A stretch of 64,000 nt of DNA from Rhynchospora pubera (lineage: Eukaryota; Streptophyta; Magnoliopsida; Poales; Cyperaceae): contig CM051461.1 of the NCBI GenBank assembly GCA_028095005.1, positions 41,093,968 through 41,157,967 on the forward strand, read 5' to 3'. Shown here in pieces: positions 12,601-23,800 of this stretch. The position numbers and the translations under genes are program-made. Each line of letters opens with the position of its first letter. The first letter of the stretch is position 1. Below the pieces are notes generated by a model that did no database searches, had not been told where the DNA came from, and worked only from the letters and a program-made list of their open reading frames with translations.

Positions 12601-14537
12601 GTCTGACCAGAGAATGGATCATGTTAAGTGGGAATTTCCAAACTTAAGAAACCTATACTGTCATGAAATTGCAGCGAGGCAACTGCTTTTACATTTTTTT
12701 TTATTTTGGGGAAAAGGCCCTATGTTCTGTTAGTCAATTAAATTAAATTTATTGCTAAGCTTGTGGTTTGGCACTCACTAGTATAAAATTGGTCTAACTT
12801 TCTCCCAGTAGTTAGTGTAATTTATTTTCGCAAGGGCTATTATTGTCATTGCCTATAGTCAGGCATATGTTTGGAGTAAAAACGTAGTTCAACTACTGCA
12901 TGTGTACTATAGCTATTATTTTTTTTTTAATTGAAAGCAATTACTATCTTTCTTTATGACAAAAAATGAAAGGATTTTCTGAAGTTCTAAATATTTCCAC
13001 ACTTTTTCCAGTTGAACATTAATAACACATTGCAGCACCTACTTTACAATAATGTATATATTGATCCCTGTACCAATATAAAAGTGTAAAGCTTAGGCTG
13101 ATTGAGTTTTGGTGATTGACCAATTCAGCTTATCATAGAGGACATATGCCGTGACCTACAAGTTGGCGACCCTGAATGGAAAATTATGCTTCTGAGGTAC
13201 TTCAACCCAGTTGGAGCACACCCAAGTGGTCGCATAGGGGAAGACCCGCGTGGCATTCCTAATAACCTTATGCCATTTGTACAACAAGTAGCTGTCGGCA
13301 GAAGACAGGCACTTACTGTTTTTGGTACTGATTATAGCACGGTTGATGGCACAGGGGTATGCTTAGTACTCACGAAATTTATTGTCTGTTAGTCTTGTTA
13401 GCTAGAGATATTGCCAAGGTGGTACTGGTACATGTTGAAAGTCTACTCAGATATTTCACATTAGAACAAGAAATGTAAAAGGGAGAAAGCACACCTAAAG
13501 GGTAAACTTGACCTAACTTAAAAATTAATTTATACCACAAAAGACGAAGACAAATTACAGGCATACCTCTTGTATGCTCATCTAGTATTGCCTTTTATTT
13601 GCAACTCAAATCCTTGTTTAATTTTAGAATTAAATGTTGTTTGGATATTGAAGTTTTATGTACATGAAATTTTTCTTATAATAGTCTTTATTTGATTACC
13701 TTTCAGTGAATTATTGCTTGAGTTATAGGATAATCTTAATTTGAATATTTTTGGCTATGTTGCAGGTGAGAGATTATATCCATGTGGTTGATCTTGCAGA
13801 TGGTCATATAGCGGCTCTTAAGAAGCTCTTCAATGCCAAGAATATAGGTAATGCACAAAACTTTAGAAAACATGGGTGATCCTTATGTTTCTTGCATACT
13901 TTGATGAATATTTTGATTGAATTATAGGTTGTGAGGTTTACAACCTTGGCACCGGGAAGGGCACTTCTGTCTTGCAAATGGTACAGGCCTTTGAAAAGGC
14001 ATCTGGAAAGGTAACATTTATTATTTCCTCTTAAAGATAGTAACTGCAATTTGATCCCTAGTAAAGTAAGAAAAGTTAATCTGGCTCTTGACCTGAACCT
14101 GTTGATACCATGGATAACAAGCTGTTCCATCCTCTATTATGCCCCAAAACCCATAGTTTGTTGACCCTTACCTTTCTGAAAATCTAATAAATGGAAATAA
14201 ATCCTGTCGTAGAAAATTCCATTAATCATGGCTGGAAGGCGGCCAGGAGATGCTGAGATAGTTTACGCTTCAACTGAGAAAGCAGAGAAAGAGCTAAGTT
14301 GGAAGTAAGTAGTAACCTCCTTTTCCAACAATAAAACATTGATATTGTTTACATATTTTGCTCCCATATGATGTTGGCTTGACCAATTTTCACTATCCTT
14401 CTTATTCCTATAATGATGACTTGGTTTGTTTGGATTTTGGTTTATATTTCAGAGCCAAATATGGTATAAATGAAATGTGCAGAGACCAGTGGAATTGGGC
14501 AAGCAAGAATCCGTATGGATATGGATCAGACAGCTGA
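9685..14537 (+). CDS. UGE: UDP-glucose 4-epimerase (9 exons)
   Basis: Interconverts UDP-glucose and UDP-galactose in the cytosol, feeding cell-wall and galactolipid sugars. Exons: 9685-9870, 11344-11393, 11936-12071, 12401-12502, 13129-13356, 13766-13847, 13928-14010, 14213-14304, 14453-14537; all borders are GT-AG and the frame closes at 347 aa, normal for the plant family (about 350). The NAD-binding GGAGYIG motif is at residues 10-16, and the short-chain dehydrogenase triad is visible as S130 in FSSSATVYG, Y154 and K158 in NPYGRTK. NLVGT, LRYFNPVGAHPSG and the C-terminal DQWNWASKNPYGYG are family hallmarks. The first intron is about 1.47 kb. There is no signal or transit peptide. Motifs are seen directly; the reaction is from family knowledge. 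Which UGE paralogue it is cannot be told. Confidence 0.96.
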
Positions 14538-15409
14538 ATTTATTTACAATACATATAACCTAGAAATATATGATATTAAGAAATTACCTTCATTTGCTAG
14601 TTGGGTTATGACATAGAGGTTAACTAATTTTGGGGATCGACTGCTGTATAGACGGGGGATAGAAAAATTACGGTGATAATGTTGATCTGATATATTTTTA
14701 CTTTGCTGGTTTATGTTGTGAATAATGGCAGCTCTAGTTTGCCAAACGAGATGATTTAGCAAATAAATTTGTTAATTTGGTTATGAGGATTTATGCTCTT
14801 TTTTCTCTTCTTCTTGCATAAATGTAACTTGCCTTGATCTCATGTATGTTGTAAGCAATATAGAACTGAAATTCCTACCTACTGGTACTCATTCCAAAAT
14901 ACACTGGTACAGAGAGCGGTTTGGCGTGGAGCATGGGAGTATAATTTCTATATTGTCGCAAAAGTTTAGTGAGGTTAAGAGGTTTACAGGTCAATTGTAG
15001 ATTTGTAGTCTGCTCAGCAATATTGGGCTGAGATAAACAAACTTTAGTTCTTGTTTCTAGTGAAGCACAATAGTGTCAAGTCTGTTTATTTCCAGCCGAA
15101 AAAAAAATAATATTAAAATATTCAGAAATTTGGAAAATATTATTTAAATAATCAGAATTATATAAATAATATCATGATATCGTTTTTTGAAAATCCAGTA
15201 GTAATATCAGTTTTCCACTTTTCCTAGTATTGGTTTTCGAAAAATCGATACTAGGCATGCCTTTTTTTTTCTGTTGATTTTCGATTTAAATAATGATTAT
15301 TTTTATTAATTTAATTATTTTTAAATACATATTAGATTAATATATTTGATTGATGAAAAAGATAATATATATTTCTTTTGGATATATTTATGACTAAATT
15401 AATTTTATT
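14538..15409. other. 3' flank of UGE and intergenic DNA
   Basis: The first 300-350 bp probably hold the UGE 3' UTR. From about 15100 the sequence is very AT-rich with no feature recognised. Confidence 0.5.
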
Positions 15410-15735
15410 TATAAGAATAGTTTGTCAGAAATAATTTCTTAGGTACTTTGGCGATTTTCTCATTTTTTTCTTGTTGAGAGTTGGGTTATGAAAATCACAG
15501 GTATGAAGGTATAGTCATTCTTTTACATAACGTGATTTTTTCGGGACTTTTTAGAACTATTTTTGGCATAATTTTTCAATTTTAAAAACTGAAGAAATCA
15601 TAAGAACAGTTTGTCGGAAATGATTTCTTAGGTACTTTGGCGATTTTCCATTTTTCCATGTTTGGAGTTAGATTATGAAAATTGTTATAGTCACTCATTT
15701 ACATGATTTTTTTAAAAATATTTTTGCATAGTTTT
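15410..15735 (+). repeat. Imperfect direct repeat, about 189-bp period
   Basis: A block beginning with a GTTTGTC(A/G)GAAAT word and continuing TTTCTTAGGTACTTTGGC occurs at about 15420 and again at about 15609, then continues in parallel through a TTATGAAAAT word to a TACAT-GATTTTTT word. The copies are diverged. Confidence 0.7.
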
Positions 15736-15787
15736 TTAATCCCAAAAATCAATCCAAACTCATAATCTAACGCACCTAAAAAATATT

Positions 15788-15940
15788 GGTGCGTTTGGAT
15801 TGTTGGAAAAAAGAAGAAGAAGAAGGAAGAAAAAGAAAAAAAATTATAAACAATCCAAACTCTTCACAAAGTTACACATTTCCCAATACTTCTTTCCACT
15901 TCTTCCCTTCTTCCCTTCTTCCCACACCTATCCAAAAGAA
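15788..15940. mobile_element. Tourist-like MITE, GGTGCGTTTGGAT family, copy 1
   Basis: About 150 bp, starting GGTGCGTTTGGATTG and ending with an ATCCAAA terminus. It has the same GA/TC-rich interior and central TTATAAACAATCCAAACTC block as 16248-16402 and the inverse of 40487-40642. The right terminus is eroded. Confidence 0.7.
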
Positions 15941-16112
15941 TGAAAGTCACAATGTAAAATATCATAATACAAGTCATAATACCAAATATAAATATCATAA
16001 TACTATCATAAAAGGTCCAAATACTGATATGACGATACTCCTATAAAAATATAAGTCCTAATAGTCTCCGACACGACACAACGCTTATGTGGCACACAAT
16101 TCTTACATTTTG

Positions 16113-16236
16113 AATCTTGTACTAGGGCAATGCATGAATATTTCCCATTTTAAGGGTAGAAAAGAAATATATAAATTGAAATAGCATGTGTAGAAAAATA
16201 AAATATAAAAATTTCAAATATTAGCGGGACATATTA
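16113..16236 (+). repeat. Copy A of the CURT1 promoter-derived segment (left part)
   Basis: Near-identical to 21349-21470 and more distantly related to about 24420-24520, just upstream of the real CURT1 gene. Homology stops abruptly at about 16236, where inserted DNA begins, and resumes at about 17838. It is the 5' part of a module duplicated with the UGT genes. Confidence 0.8.
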
Positions 16237-16247
16237 TACTATACTAA

Positions 16248-16402
16248 GGGTGCATTTGGATCGTTGGAAGAAAGAAGAAGAAGAAGGAAGAAGAAAAAAA
16301 AATTATAAACAATCCAAACTCTTCACAAAGTTACACACTTTCCAATACTTTTTCCTACTTCTTCCCTTCTTCTCTTCTTCCAACACCTATCCAAACGGAG
16401 CC
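16248..16402. mobile_element. Tourist-like MITE, GGTGCGTTTGGAT family, copy 2
   Basis: 155 bp with inverted ends GGGTGCATTTGGAT and ATCCAAACGGAGCC, flanked by TAA on both sides (16245-16247 and 16403-16405). A TAA/TTA 3-bp duplication is the mark of PIF/Harbinger (Tourist) elements. Interior similar to copies at 15788 and 40487. Confidence 0.8.
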
Positions 16403-17836
16403 TAAAGTTTGAGACCCTTTTCTGCATCAAAAACTGTGCTATAAAGTGCCACTTCTCTTTTTTTCAACAAAGAAATAAGTCCACAAATTTGTATTTCACT
16501 TGAGTTCCTTTGGACAATTCAAATTAGTTACAACTAGGTCCCCGGTCTCAAAAATAATCACAAATGGGTCCCTGGACTAAGAGACCCGTATCAGCAAGCA
16601 AAACAGAGGGTACCGAACTGGTACCTAGTTTGTACCTACATGCCTTTCTCATAAAACACAAGTAACACAACTCTTATTCAAACAAACACAAGTAACAAAT
16701 TCCTATACTCACAGCTGTGCGACTCATAGAAGCATGGAAAACAAGCCGTAGCTGATCATGGTGCAGATGGCACATTATTTTTACCTGAAAAAATAAATGG
16801 TAAAATATTACTTTTGTACACATTTCTACATAGTACATGTTGCCTAACAGTTAAATAATTTCACATAGCCAGTTTCTTTTTATATATATTTACTTTAACA
16901 GAAATCATAACAGTAAGCACATACATAGATTACCAATTAATCAAACCAAATTGCATGAATATAATCCAGCATTATCAATAGTTGAAATAAATCACCTCTC
17001 ATTGCAGTGTGGGCATTCAAAAGCCACAAGTGATAAAGCGAAACATGGCATTGTGAAGAAAACGCTTGAAATTTTTAATTTCACATCAGAATCAGAAAGC
17101 ATAAATGAAGAAATTTCGAAAATAATAACCCCTCTGAAATGTGGGATTCGAGTAAGAAGAAGCCTCGTTAGTGCAACAACACAAAACAAGCAAAAATTGA
17201 AGCCACGCATAAGTAACACTATAAATATCCATTTTTCCTAAAACTTACCAACAAATCCAACTTCAAGTTGTGAATCACTGTCAAAAAATCACGATGTTGA
17301 GAGAGAAGCCCAAGGCAAGTATCAATGATTATCAATAATTTTAAGTAAGGTAGATGAAACCAAATTAGAACGGAAAGGATTGACAAATAACAAGGTCGTG
17401 CTGATCTAAACCCTATGTATCATAAATCAAAATCACGTTATGAAACCCCTAAAATAAATTCGAAATTAGACATTATTCACAGAATACTTGAACATCGGAG
17501 ATCTTCACCAAGTAAATAAATAAAAAAATTCAGCTAATTTGACCCTATCCTATCAAAGACAACCTCTAATCATACAAATCGCACAGATCCGGAAAGATCG
17601 GAAAAATCTAAAACCCGATAAAGAACAAAATCATAAAGAGAGAGACAGAGCATCGTACTGGTCTATCTTTAGCGGTTTTTCCTTTTTGCAAGTCTTTAAC
17701 ACGGTTTTTTTTAAAAAAAACCCGTGCTAAAAATAAATTCTGATAATTACGAAATTGCCACTGTTTATTTTTAGAACCGGTTTTCTTAAAAACATATGTT
17801 AATACGGCGTTGTTTAAAATCATTTCTGTTGTAGTG
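16403..17836 (-). mobile_element. Insertion in copy A ending in a CACTA-type terminus
   Basis: This block has no counterpart in copy B (21470-21663), so it was inserted, replacing about 190 bp. Its right edge, read on the minus strand, begins CACTACAACAGAAATGA, the style of terminus used by CACTA (En/Spm) elements. No matching left CACTA end was found, so the element is truncated or rearranged. A 96-codon open frame inside (16951-17241) has no recognisable motif and I do not call it a gene. Confidence 0.45.
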
Positions 17837-18136
17837 CTCTTTGGCAGCTCGTATCAAAGATGCACCAAACCTTCTATCTCCAATATTTCTTGGTAATTTT
17901 GATGAATTTTTCAGACTACTTATTCAGAATAGAAAAGAGAAAATTTTCCAGATCCAGTTATAAGGTTTTAATTTTTTGGAATCAACGATAAGCTTTATAA
18001 AAAGTTTGAAGTATTAAATTGATAAGCCTTTGTTATTACAAAAAAATATTAGGGTTTCATTTCAGCAAATAAATAATATGAAGTTTTTTTTTTCCTTTCT
18101 GATCTATTATAATCTGGTCTTATTGTTTTGCTCCAG
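17837..18136 (+). pseudogene. Relic of CURT1 exon 1 and intron 1, copy A
   Basis: Sequence ending TTTCTTG|GTAATT (junction 17892/17893) matches the 3' end of CURT1 exon 1 with its splice donor, and what follows matches CURT1 intron 1 through a CTCCAG acceptor at 18135-18136. The start codon and first half of exon 1 are gone, replaced by the insertion ending at 17836. It lies about 170 bp upstream of the UGT copy-1 start and could act as a non-coding leader. Confidence 0.7.
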
Positions 18137-18307
18137 GTCAAATAGGATTGCATTCTGTATAGGTAGCATAAATGAGAGGCACAAGTCCATTATACTTGTT
18201 GTTATAAGATGTAAACTGGTTTGGAAGTGGGTTTTCAAAGGTTCCACCAAAGTCTAAAACCTAAACAAGCCATTCAAGCCAGCCTACAGATCTGATCTGC
18301 TACAATA

Positions 18308-19760
18308 ATGGATTTAACAACAAAATCCCCACCATTACACATACTCTTCTTTCCTTTCTTAGCACCCGGACACCTCCTGCCGACGGCACACCTAACCAGA
18401 CTTTTTGCTTTGCGTGGCGTAAAATGCACCATAATCACAATTCGCAACCCCGGCCAATGGAAGTGTAATACGTCCAATTGTCGACCAAGCAAACAAACAT
18501 TTAAAAAGTATAATAACTCACAATTTCACCCCGATCACCATGTCTTTGATCCCATTCCCATCTGCCAAAGTTGGCCTCCCTGATGGTATGGAGAATGGAA
18601 CCGGAGTAACTTGTGAGTCTGAATTGGAGAAATTCATTCAAGGTTCCAATTTGCTAGAGGATCCGCTTGAGCAAACAATAATTAACATTAAGCCTGATGC
18701 CATCGTGTCAGATTCTTTTTATCCATGGTCTTTTGATGTGGCAGCCCGGCATGGGATTCCAAGACTAGTTTTCAAGGGTGAAGGGGTCATGGCTCGCTGC
18801 ATCGGTGAGATCTACCTTCGGTGCATAGATTCCCTCTCTGCTGATGTGGATACATTAATTATACCTGGCTTGCCACACCACTTTGAATTTCGTCGTGCTC
18901 AGATTATGGGTCCCGATAATGACAGGCTTGTGTTTCCTTTGGTAATGGCTAGTAAGGAGGCCGATGCAAAGAGCTACGGTGAGATTTTCAACAGCTTTCT
19001 AGATTTGGAGCAGGATTATGTTGCACACTGGCACAACGTGATTGGTAGAAGAGCTTGGTTTGTTGGGCCACTTGCTCTAGACAATGAAGAGTCAATTAAG
19101 AAATCCTATAGAGAGGGAGATGCACTTCATTTTGGTAGCAAGGAGCTTTTGAACTGGCTTGATGCTAGGCATGCCAACTCGGTATTGTATGTAAGTTTCG
19201 GGACATTAATGAACTTGTCTACTGAACAACTGAAGGAAGTTGTAGTCGCTCTAGAGAAGTGCAACCAGGATTTCATTTTGGTTGTAAAATGTGCAAGTGT
19301 GGAGGAATTATTAGAAGGTGATTCGACACGGGGACTAATTATTAGTGGATGGGTCCCGCAAGTACTCATACTAAACCACCACGCAGTCGGTGGGTTTATG
19401 ACGCACTGTGGCTGGAATTCTACCATCGAGGCAATAACTGCTGGTATTCCTATGATTACATGGCCAATGTTTAGTGATCAATTCTACAACGAAAAGCTCA
19501 TTGTGGAGGTGCTAAAGGTTGGGGTTTGCTTGGGGGCGAAAGGTTATGGGGCAGTTACGGAAAAGAAGCCATTGATTCATGCAGAAGTCATAAGAAGTGC
19601 TGTGGATAGGTTGATGGGAGGAGGGAAGGAAGCGGAAGAAATGAGATTGAGAGCAAAAGATCTGAAAAAGAAGGCAAGAACAGCTGTGCAGAAAGGTGGA
19701 TCTTCTAAATCTGATATTGAAGACTTGATAGAAGAATTGAAAAAATATATAAATGTTTAG
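18308..19760 (+). pseudogene. UDP-glycosyltransferase (UGT73-like), copy 1, frameshifted
   Basis: Intronless family-1 glycosyltransferase, close paralogue of 22168-23634. It opens in frame from 18308 with the PGHLLP motif, which carries the expected catalytic His. Between about 18433 and 18457 it has a net 7 extra bases relative to copy 2, shifting the frame; translation stops at 18583. The rest is open from an internal ATG at 18540 to 19760 (406 aa) and keeps the C-terminal donor-binding PSPG box with WVPQ and HCGWNST. A protein from 18540 would lack the N-terminal acceptor domain start and the catalytic His, so activity is unlikely. It ends at a TAG seven codons earlier than copy 2. Frameshift seen; loss of function inferred. 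A sequencing error at the indel would be the alternative. Confidence 0.85.
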
Positions 19761-20950
19761 CTCTGTCAAATTGTAGCAGAAGTCATAGTTTAGTTAATTT
19801 GTTTTAATTGGATGCATCATTTCTTTTAATTTGTTAATTAAGTCTGTGTATTATATGTGCTCATATGCGATATATGCTGGTACAAATTAGTACATAATTA
19901 CTTATATTGTTTATGCTCATAGCAAATATAATAGAATTTTTTTTTATTGTTGTTGTTACTAATAATCAGTACAAAAAATTTTGAATAAAATGGAAGAAGA
20001 GTTAAATGAAAGTTATTCCACTTAACTTCCAACGAAATAGAGATGTTAAATGAAGCCTTATGAGAGAATATGAATTAAAATAATTTCATAGATGCCGAAA
20101 ATTTTAAATAACTAATTATCACATTGTGAGTTTGTGAAATCTTGATCTTTTAACTTTACTTAATATTTTGATAACATTATACACGAAAATAATTTAATTT
20201 ATTCTCGTAAATATACTTATTTTAATTTATAAAAATACTTAGTTAATAAAGATGCATTCCGTAGGCAAGTAAATGTGCATATTGATTATCTGGTAAATTC
20301 GTGCAATTAAAGTTATAAAAAAAATCATGTACTTGATATTGATTGCATTATAATATGTATGTACATGGAATTAGTCACCGCTGAACGTTAACTACAAGAC
20401 CTTCAGAAATAATTAAACAACATAAGTGAAATTGAACGCAAAATTCGTAACGAGCCCTTCATAAAAGCCCGAATAGACCCTTCTGGATAGTCCAATTAGG
20501 AGTCCAATGAGGAGACTTGGATATCGGATAGGACCGAACTTCAAATGGGCGAGTATGGACTGGACTCAGATTCTAATAATTTAGGGCCGATCTCGGATGT
20601 CCGGCCCTTATTCGCCCATTAGCAGCGCTAGTACAGATTCAACTCTAGTACAGGATCGGTTCTGGTATCTATGGTCTTAGTGCGTACAGATTCAATTCAG
20701 TACAGGCCTAAGTGCGTGGTTTTTTTTTTTTTAAAGTACAGGATCAGTACAAAGGCAGGACGGCATGAAAGGTAAAATTGTCAAATTTTAAGAGATGAAA
20801 TAATTTCTTTGATGTTTTTATATAGCATCTCATCGCAAAATTCAATTATCTTCAGTTCTTTCTCTATTTGTTCTGTTCACAAAATTTCATTTGAACTCTT
20901 TTCTATTTAACTCTTTAATATTAGAATGAATTGAATTCTCCTGTGTTTTT
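19761..20950. other. Intergenic region 3' of UGT copy 1
   Basis: The first 120 bp match the 3' flank of UGT copy 2 and serve as an empty-site reference for its LINE insertion. The rest is AT-rich. A GC-richer patch at 20455-20720 has repeated GTACAGATTCAA words but no recognised identity. Confidence 0.5.
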
Positions 20951-21080
20951 AGTGGCAAAGAGCAACAGCTCTTTAGTAGAGGTCGTGGGTTCGAAATCCA
21001 ACAAGAGTTATTTTGTGACATTTAATTTCAAAATAAGTTTGAGGGTTTGACGTTGACCCATTAATTTATCTTAAAAAAAA
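20951..21080 (+). mobile_element. Possible tRNA-derived SINE
   Basis: AGTGGCAAAGAGCAACAGC resembles a degraded pol III A box, and 30 bases later GGTCGTGGGTTCGAAATCC contains a near-consensus B box (GGTTCGAAWCC). It is followed by a non-tRNA body. No target-site duplication or A tail was found, and the length is approximate. Confidence 0.4.
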
Positions 21081-21348
21081 TTCATGGATATATAAAATTC
21101 TAAATTTAACACCTTAATCCTTTTAACTTTAGCATTTTTAATAATATTTACTCAATTTTGTTTTTCTTACCGAAAGGAATGACGCAAATGTATCCTTTTG
21201 GACGTACACATCCTAGATCAAAAACGACTAAACGAGTGATATATATTAAAACAAGAGTATGCAAATATTTTTCTCCCAAAACGTTTAAAACGTAACAAGC
21301 CACCTCGACAGATATCCCAGCCACAACGCCTCTCTCTGCCACACAACT

Positions 21349-21646
21349 CAATCTTGTACTAGGGCAATGCATGAGTATTTCTCATTTTGAGGGTAGAAAA
21401 GAAATATATAAATTGGAATAGCATGTGTAGAAAAACAAAATATAAAAATTTCAAATATTAACGGGACATGTGTATAAAGAAAGGTGGAAAAAACAATTGA
21501 AATGGTCTCACTAATGTCAGTCTCCAGTGTCTACTCAGCACACTACTCTAGTGGTTGAGAATATTAGTTGCATTCTGAGATATCTTCCACTTCCTATTGC
21601 AAACTCCAATAAAAAATCTACTTTTTCTGATAGCTTCCAACTCTAT
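21349..21646 (+). promoter_or_regulatory. CURT1-derived promoter segment in front of UGT copy 2
   Basis: Matches the sequence upstream of the real CURT1 start (about 24420-24753) in several blocks, including the CTACTTTTTCTGATAG-type leader just before the ATG. It is the less disturbed of the two duplicated upstream modules. Confidence 0.7.
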
Positions 21647-21987
21647 ATGGCTTTATCTCTCGCCGTTTTCCTCCATTGACGCCCTTTGGTAGCTCGTATA
21701 AAGGATGCAACAAAGCATCTATCTCCTAAATTTCTCGGTAATTTTTGATAAAATTTTCAGACTACTTATTCAGAATAGAAAAGAGCAAATTTTCCAGATC
21801 CAGCCATAAGGTTTTAATTTTTCGGAATCAACGATAAACTTAATTTATAAATAGTATGAAGTATGAAATTGATTAGCCTATGTTATTACAAAAAATATTA
21901 GTGGTTCATTTCAGCAAATAAAAATAGTATGAAGTATTTTTTTTTCTTTCTGATCTATTATAATCTGGTCTTATTGTTTTGCTCCAG
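21647..21987 (+). pseudogene. Relic of CURT1 exon 1 and intron 1, copy B
   Basis: ATGGCTTTATCTCTCG is identical to the first bases of CURT1 exon 1. Indels then break the frame so it stops at 21679 after 10 codons, giving a small upstream ORF. The exon's 3' end, TTTCTCG|GTAATT (donor at 21738), and the intron up to a CTCCAG acceptor at 21986-21987 are preserved; the relic intron is 250 bp versus 221 bp in CURT1. This sits 180 bp upstream of the UGT copy-2 ATG, so it may be transcribed as a spliced leader exon. Homology is seen; use as a leader is inferred. Confidence 0.75.
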
Positions 21988-22167
21988 GTCAAATAGGATT
22001 GCATTCTGTATAGGTAGCATAAATGAGAGGTACAACTCCATTATACTTGTTATAAGATGCGAACTGGTTTGGAAGTCTGGTTTTCAAAGGTTTCCACCCA
22101 AGTCTAAGACATAAACAAGCCATTCAAGCCAGCTAGCCTAGAGATCTGATTCTGATCTGCTACAATA

Positions 22168-23634
22168 ATGGATTTAACAACAAAATACACACCATTACAC
22201 ATACTTTTCTTTCCTTTCTTAGTACCCGGCCACCTCCTACCAATGGCACACCTTGCCAGACTATTTGCTTTGCGTGGCATCAAATGCACCATCATCACGA
22301 CACCAGCAAATGAAAGTGTAATACATCCAATTGTCGACCAAGCAAACAAAAATTTGAAAAGTATGAAAATTCACAATTTCACCTTGATCACCATGTCTTT
22401 GATCCCATTCCCTTCTGCCAAGGTTGGCCTGCCTGATGGTATTGAGAGTGCAACTGGAGTCACTTGTGAGTCTGAATTGGAGAAATTCATTCAAGGTTTC
22501 AATTTGCTAGAGGAGCCGCTTGAGCAAACAATAATTAACATTAAGCCGGATGCCATAGTGTCAGATTCCTTTTATCCGTGGTCATTTGATGTGGCAGCCC
22601 GGCATGGGATTCCAAGACTAGTTTTCAAGGGTGAAGGGGTCATGGCTCGTTGCATCAGTGAGATGTACCTTCAATGTGTAGATTCCCTCTCTGCTGATGT
22701 GGATACATTAATTATACCTGGATTGCCACACTGCTTTGAATTTTGTCGTGCTCAGATTATGGGCCCTGAGAATGATAGGCTTGTGTTTCCCCTAGTAAAG
22801 GCTAGTAAGTTGGCCGATGCAAAGAGCTACGGTGAGATTTTCAACAGCTTTTTAGATTTGGAGCAGGATTATGTCGCACACTGGCACAACGTGATTGGTA
22901 GAAGAGCTTGGCTTGTTGGGCCACTTGCTCTAGGCAATGAAGAGTCAATTAAGGAATCCTATAGAGAGGGAGATGCACTTCATTTTAGTTGCAAGGAGCT
23001 TTTGAACTGGCTTGATGCTAGGCATCCCAACTCGGTGTTGTATATAAGTTTCGGGACATTAATAAAGTTCTCTACTGCACAACTGAAGGAGGTTGTAGTC
23101 GCTCTAGAGAAATGCCACCAGGATTTCATTTTGGTTGCAAAAGGTGTAAGTGTGGAGGAATTATTAAAAGGTGATTCGACACGGGGACTAATTATTAGTG
23201 GATGGGTCCCGCAAGTACTCGTACTAAACCACCATGCAGTCTGTGGATTTTTGACGCACTGTGGCTGGAATTCCACCATGGAGGCAATAACTGCTGGTAT
23301 TCCTATGATTACATGGCCAATGTTTAGTGATCAATTCTTCAATGAAAAGCTCATTGTGGAAGTGCTTAAGGTTGGGGTTTGCTTGGGGGCAAAAGGTTAT
23401 GGGGCAGTTATGGAACAGAAGCCATTGATTCATGCAGAGGTTATAAAAAGTGCTGTGGATAGGTTGATGGGAGGAGGGAAGGAAGCAGAAGAAATGAGAT
23501 TAAGAGCAAAAGAGCTGAAAGAGAAGGCAAGAACAGCTGTGCAGGAAGGTGGTTCTTCTAGTGCTGATATTAAAGACTTGATAGAAGAATTGGAAAAATA
23601 TAAAAAGGTTTATCCCTGTCAAATTGTAGCATAA
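22168..23634 (+). CDS. UDP-glycosyltransferase, UGT73-like, copy 2 (488 aa)
   Basis: Family-1 glycosyltransferase expected to move a sugar from a UDP-sugar to a small plant metabolite in the cytosol. Single exon, 488 aa, typical length. The N-terminal FFPFLVPGHLLPMAHLARL carries the catalytic His (residue 22), and the SDSFYPWSFDVAARHGIPR region is typical of UGT73-type enzymes. The PSPG donor box starts at W346 (WVPQ), has HCGWNST at 364-370 and ends with DQ, usually linked to UDP-glucose. The acceptor cannot be read from sequence. Upstream lies a CURT1-derived promoter, exon and intron relic. The stop is 7 codons later than in copy 1, where a TAG stands in place of TAT. A LINE fragment begins 3 bp after the stop. 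Start chosen because it matches the conserved N-terminus and copy 1. Confidence 0.93.
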   Translation: MDLTTKYTPLHILFFPFLVPGHLLPMAHLARLFALRGIKCTIITTPANESVIHPIVDQANKNLKSMKIHNFTLITMSLIPFPSAKVGLPDGIESATGVTCESELEKFIQGFNLLEEPLEQTIINIKPDAIVSDSFYPWSFDVAARHGIPRLVFKGEGVMARCISEMYLQCVDSLSADVDTLIIPGLPHCFEFCRAQIMGPENDRLVFPLVKASKLADAKSYGEIFNSFLDLEQDYVAHWHNVIGRRAWLVGPLALGNEESIKESYREGDALHFSCKELLNWLDARHPNSVLYISFGTLIKFSTAQLKEVVVALEKCHQDFILVAKGVSVEELLKGDSTRGLIISGWVPQVLVLNHHAVCGFLTHCGWNSTMEAITAGIPMITWPMFSDQFFNEKLIVEVLKVGVCLGAKGYGAVMEQKPLIHAEVIKSAVDRLMGGGKEAEEMRLRAKELKEKARTAVQEGGSSSADIKDLIEELEKYKKVYPCQIVA

Positions 23635-23637
23635 GTT

Positions 23638-23785
23638 TTTTGAAGAAAAAACAAGGGTCAAGCCCCAGCCTTTTATAATTAAATAAAATTCTGTACAAAA
23701 TAAATAAGCCAGAGGCTAATTTGGAGTCAAAAAGGTAAAAAGGAAAAAGTAAGACCTATGAAAGTTTGTATACAAACCAGGCTAG
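23638..23785 (-). mobile_element. Short LINE fragment in the UGT copy-2 3' flank
   Basis: A 148-bp insertion flanked by a 14-bp direct duplication TTGTAGCATAAGTT (23624-23637 and 23786-23799). UGT copy 1 has a continuous uninserted version at the same place. Read on the minus strand it ends GACCCTTGTTTTTTCTTCAA, resembling a plant L1 3' end. The duplicated target includes the UGT stop codon. Confidence 0.8.
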
Positions 23786-23800
23786 TTGTAGCATAAGTTA

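Noticed and set aside
16951..17241. 96-codon plus-strand frame inside the copy-A insertion
   Set aside because: No motif, no homologue recognised, inside a transposon-derived insert.
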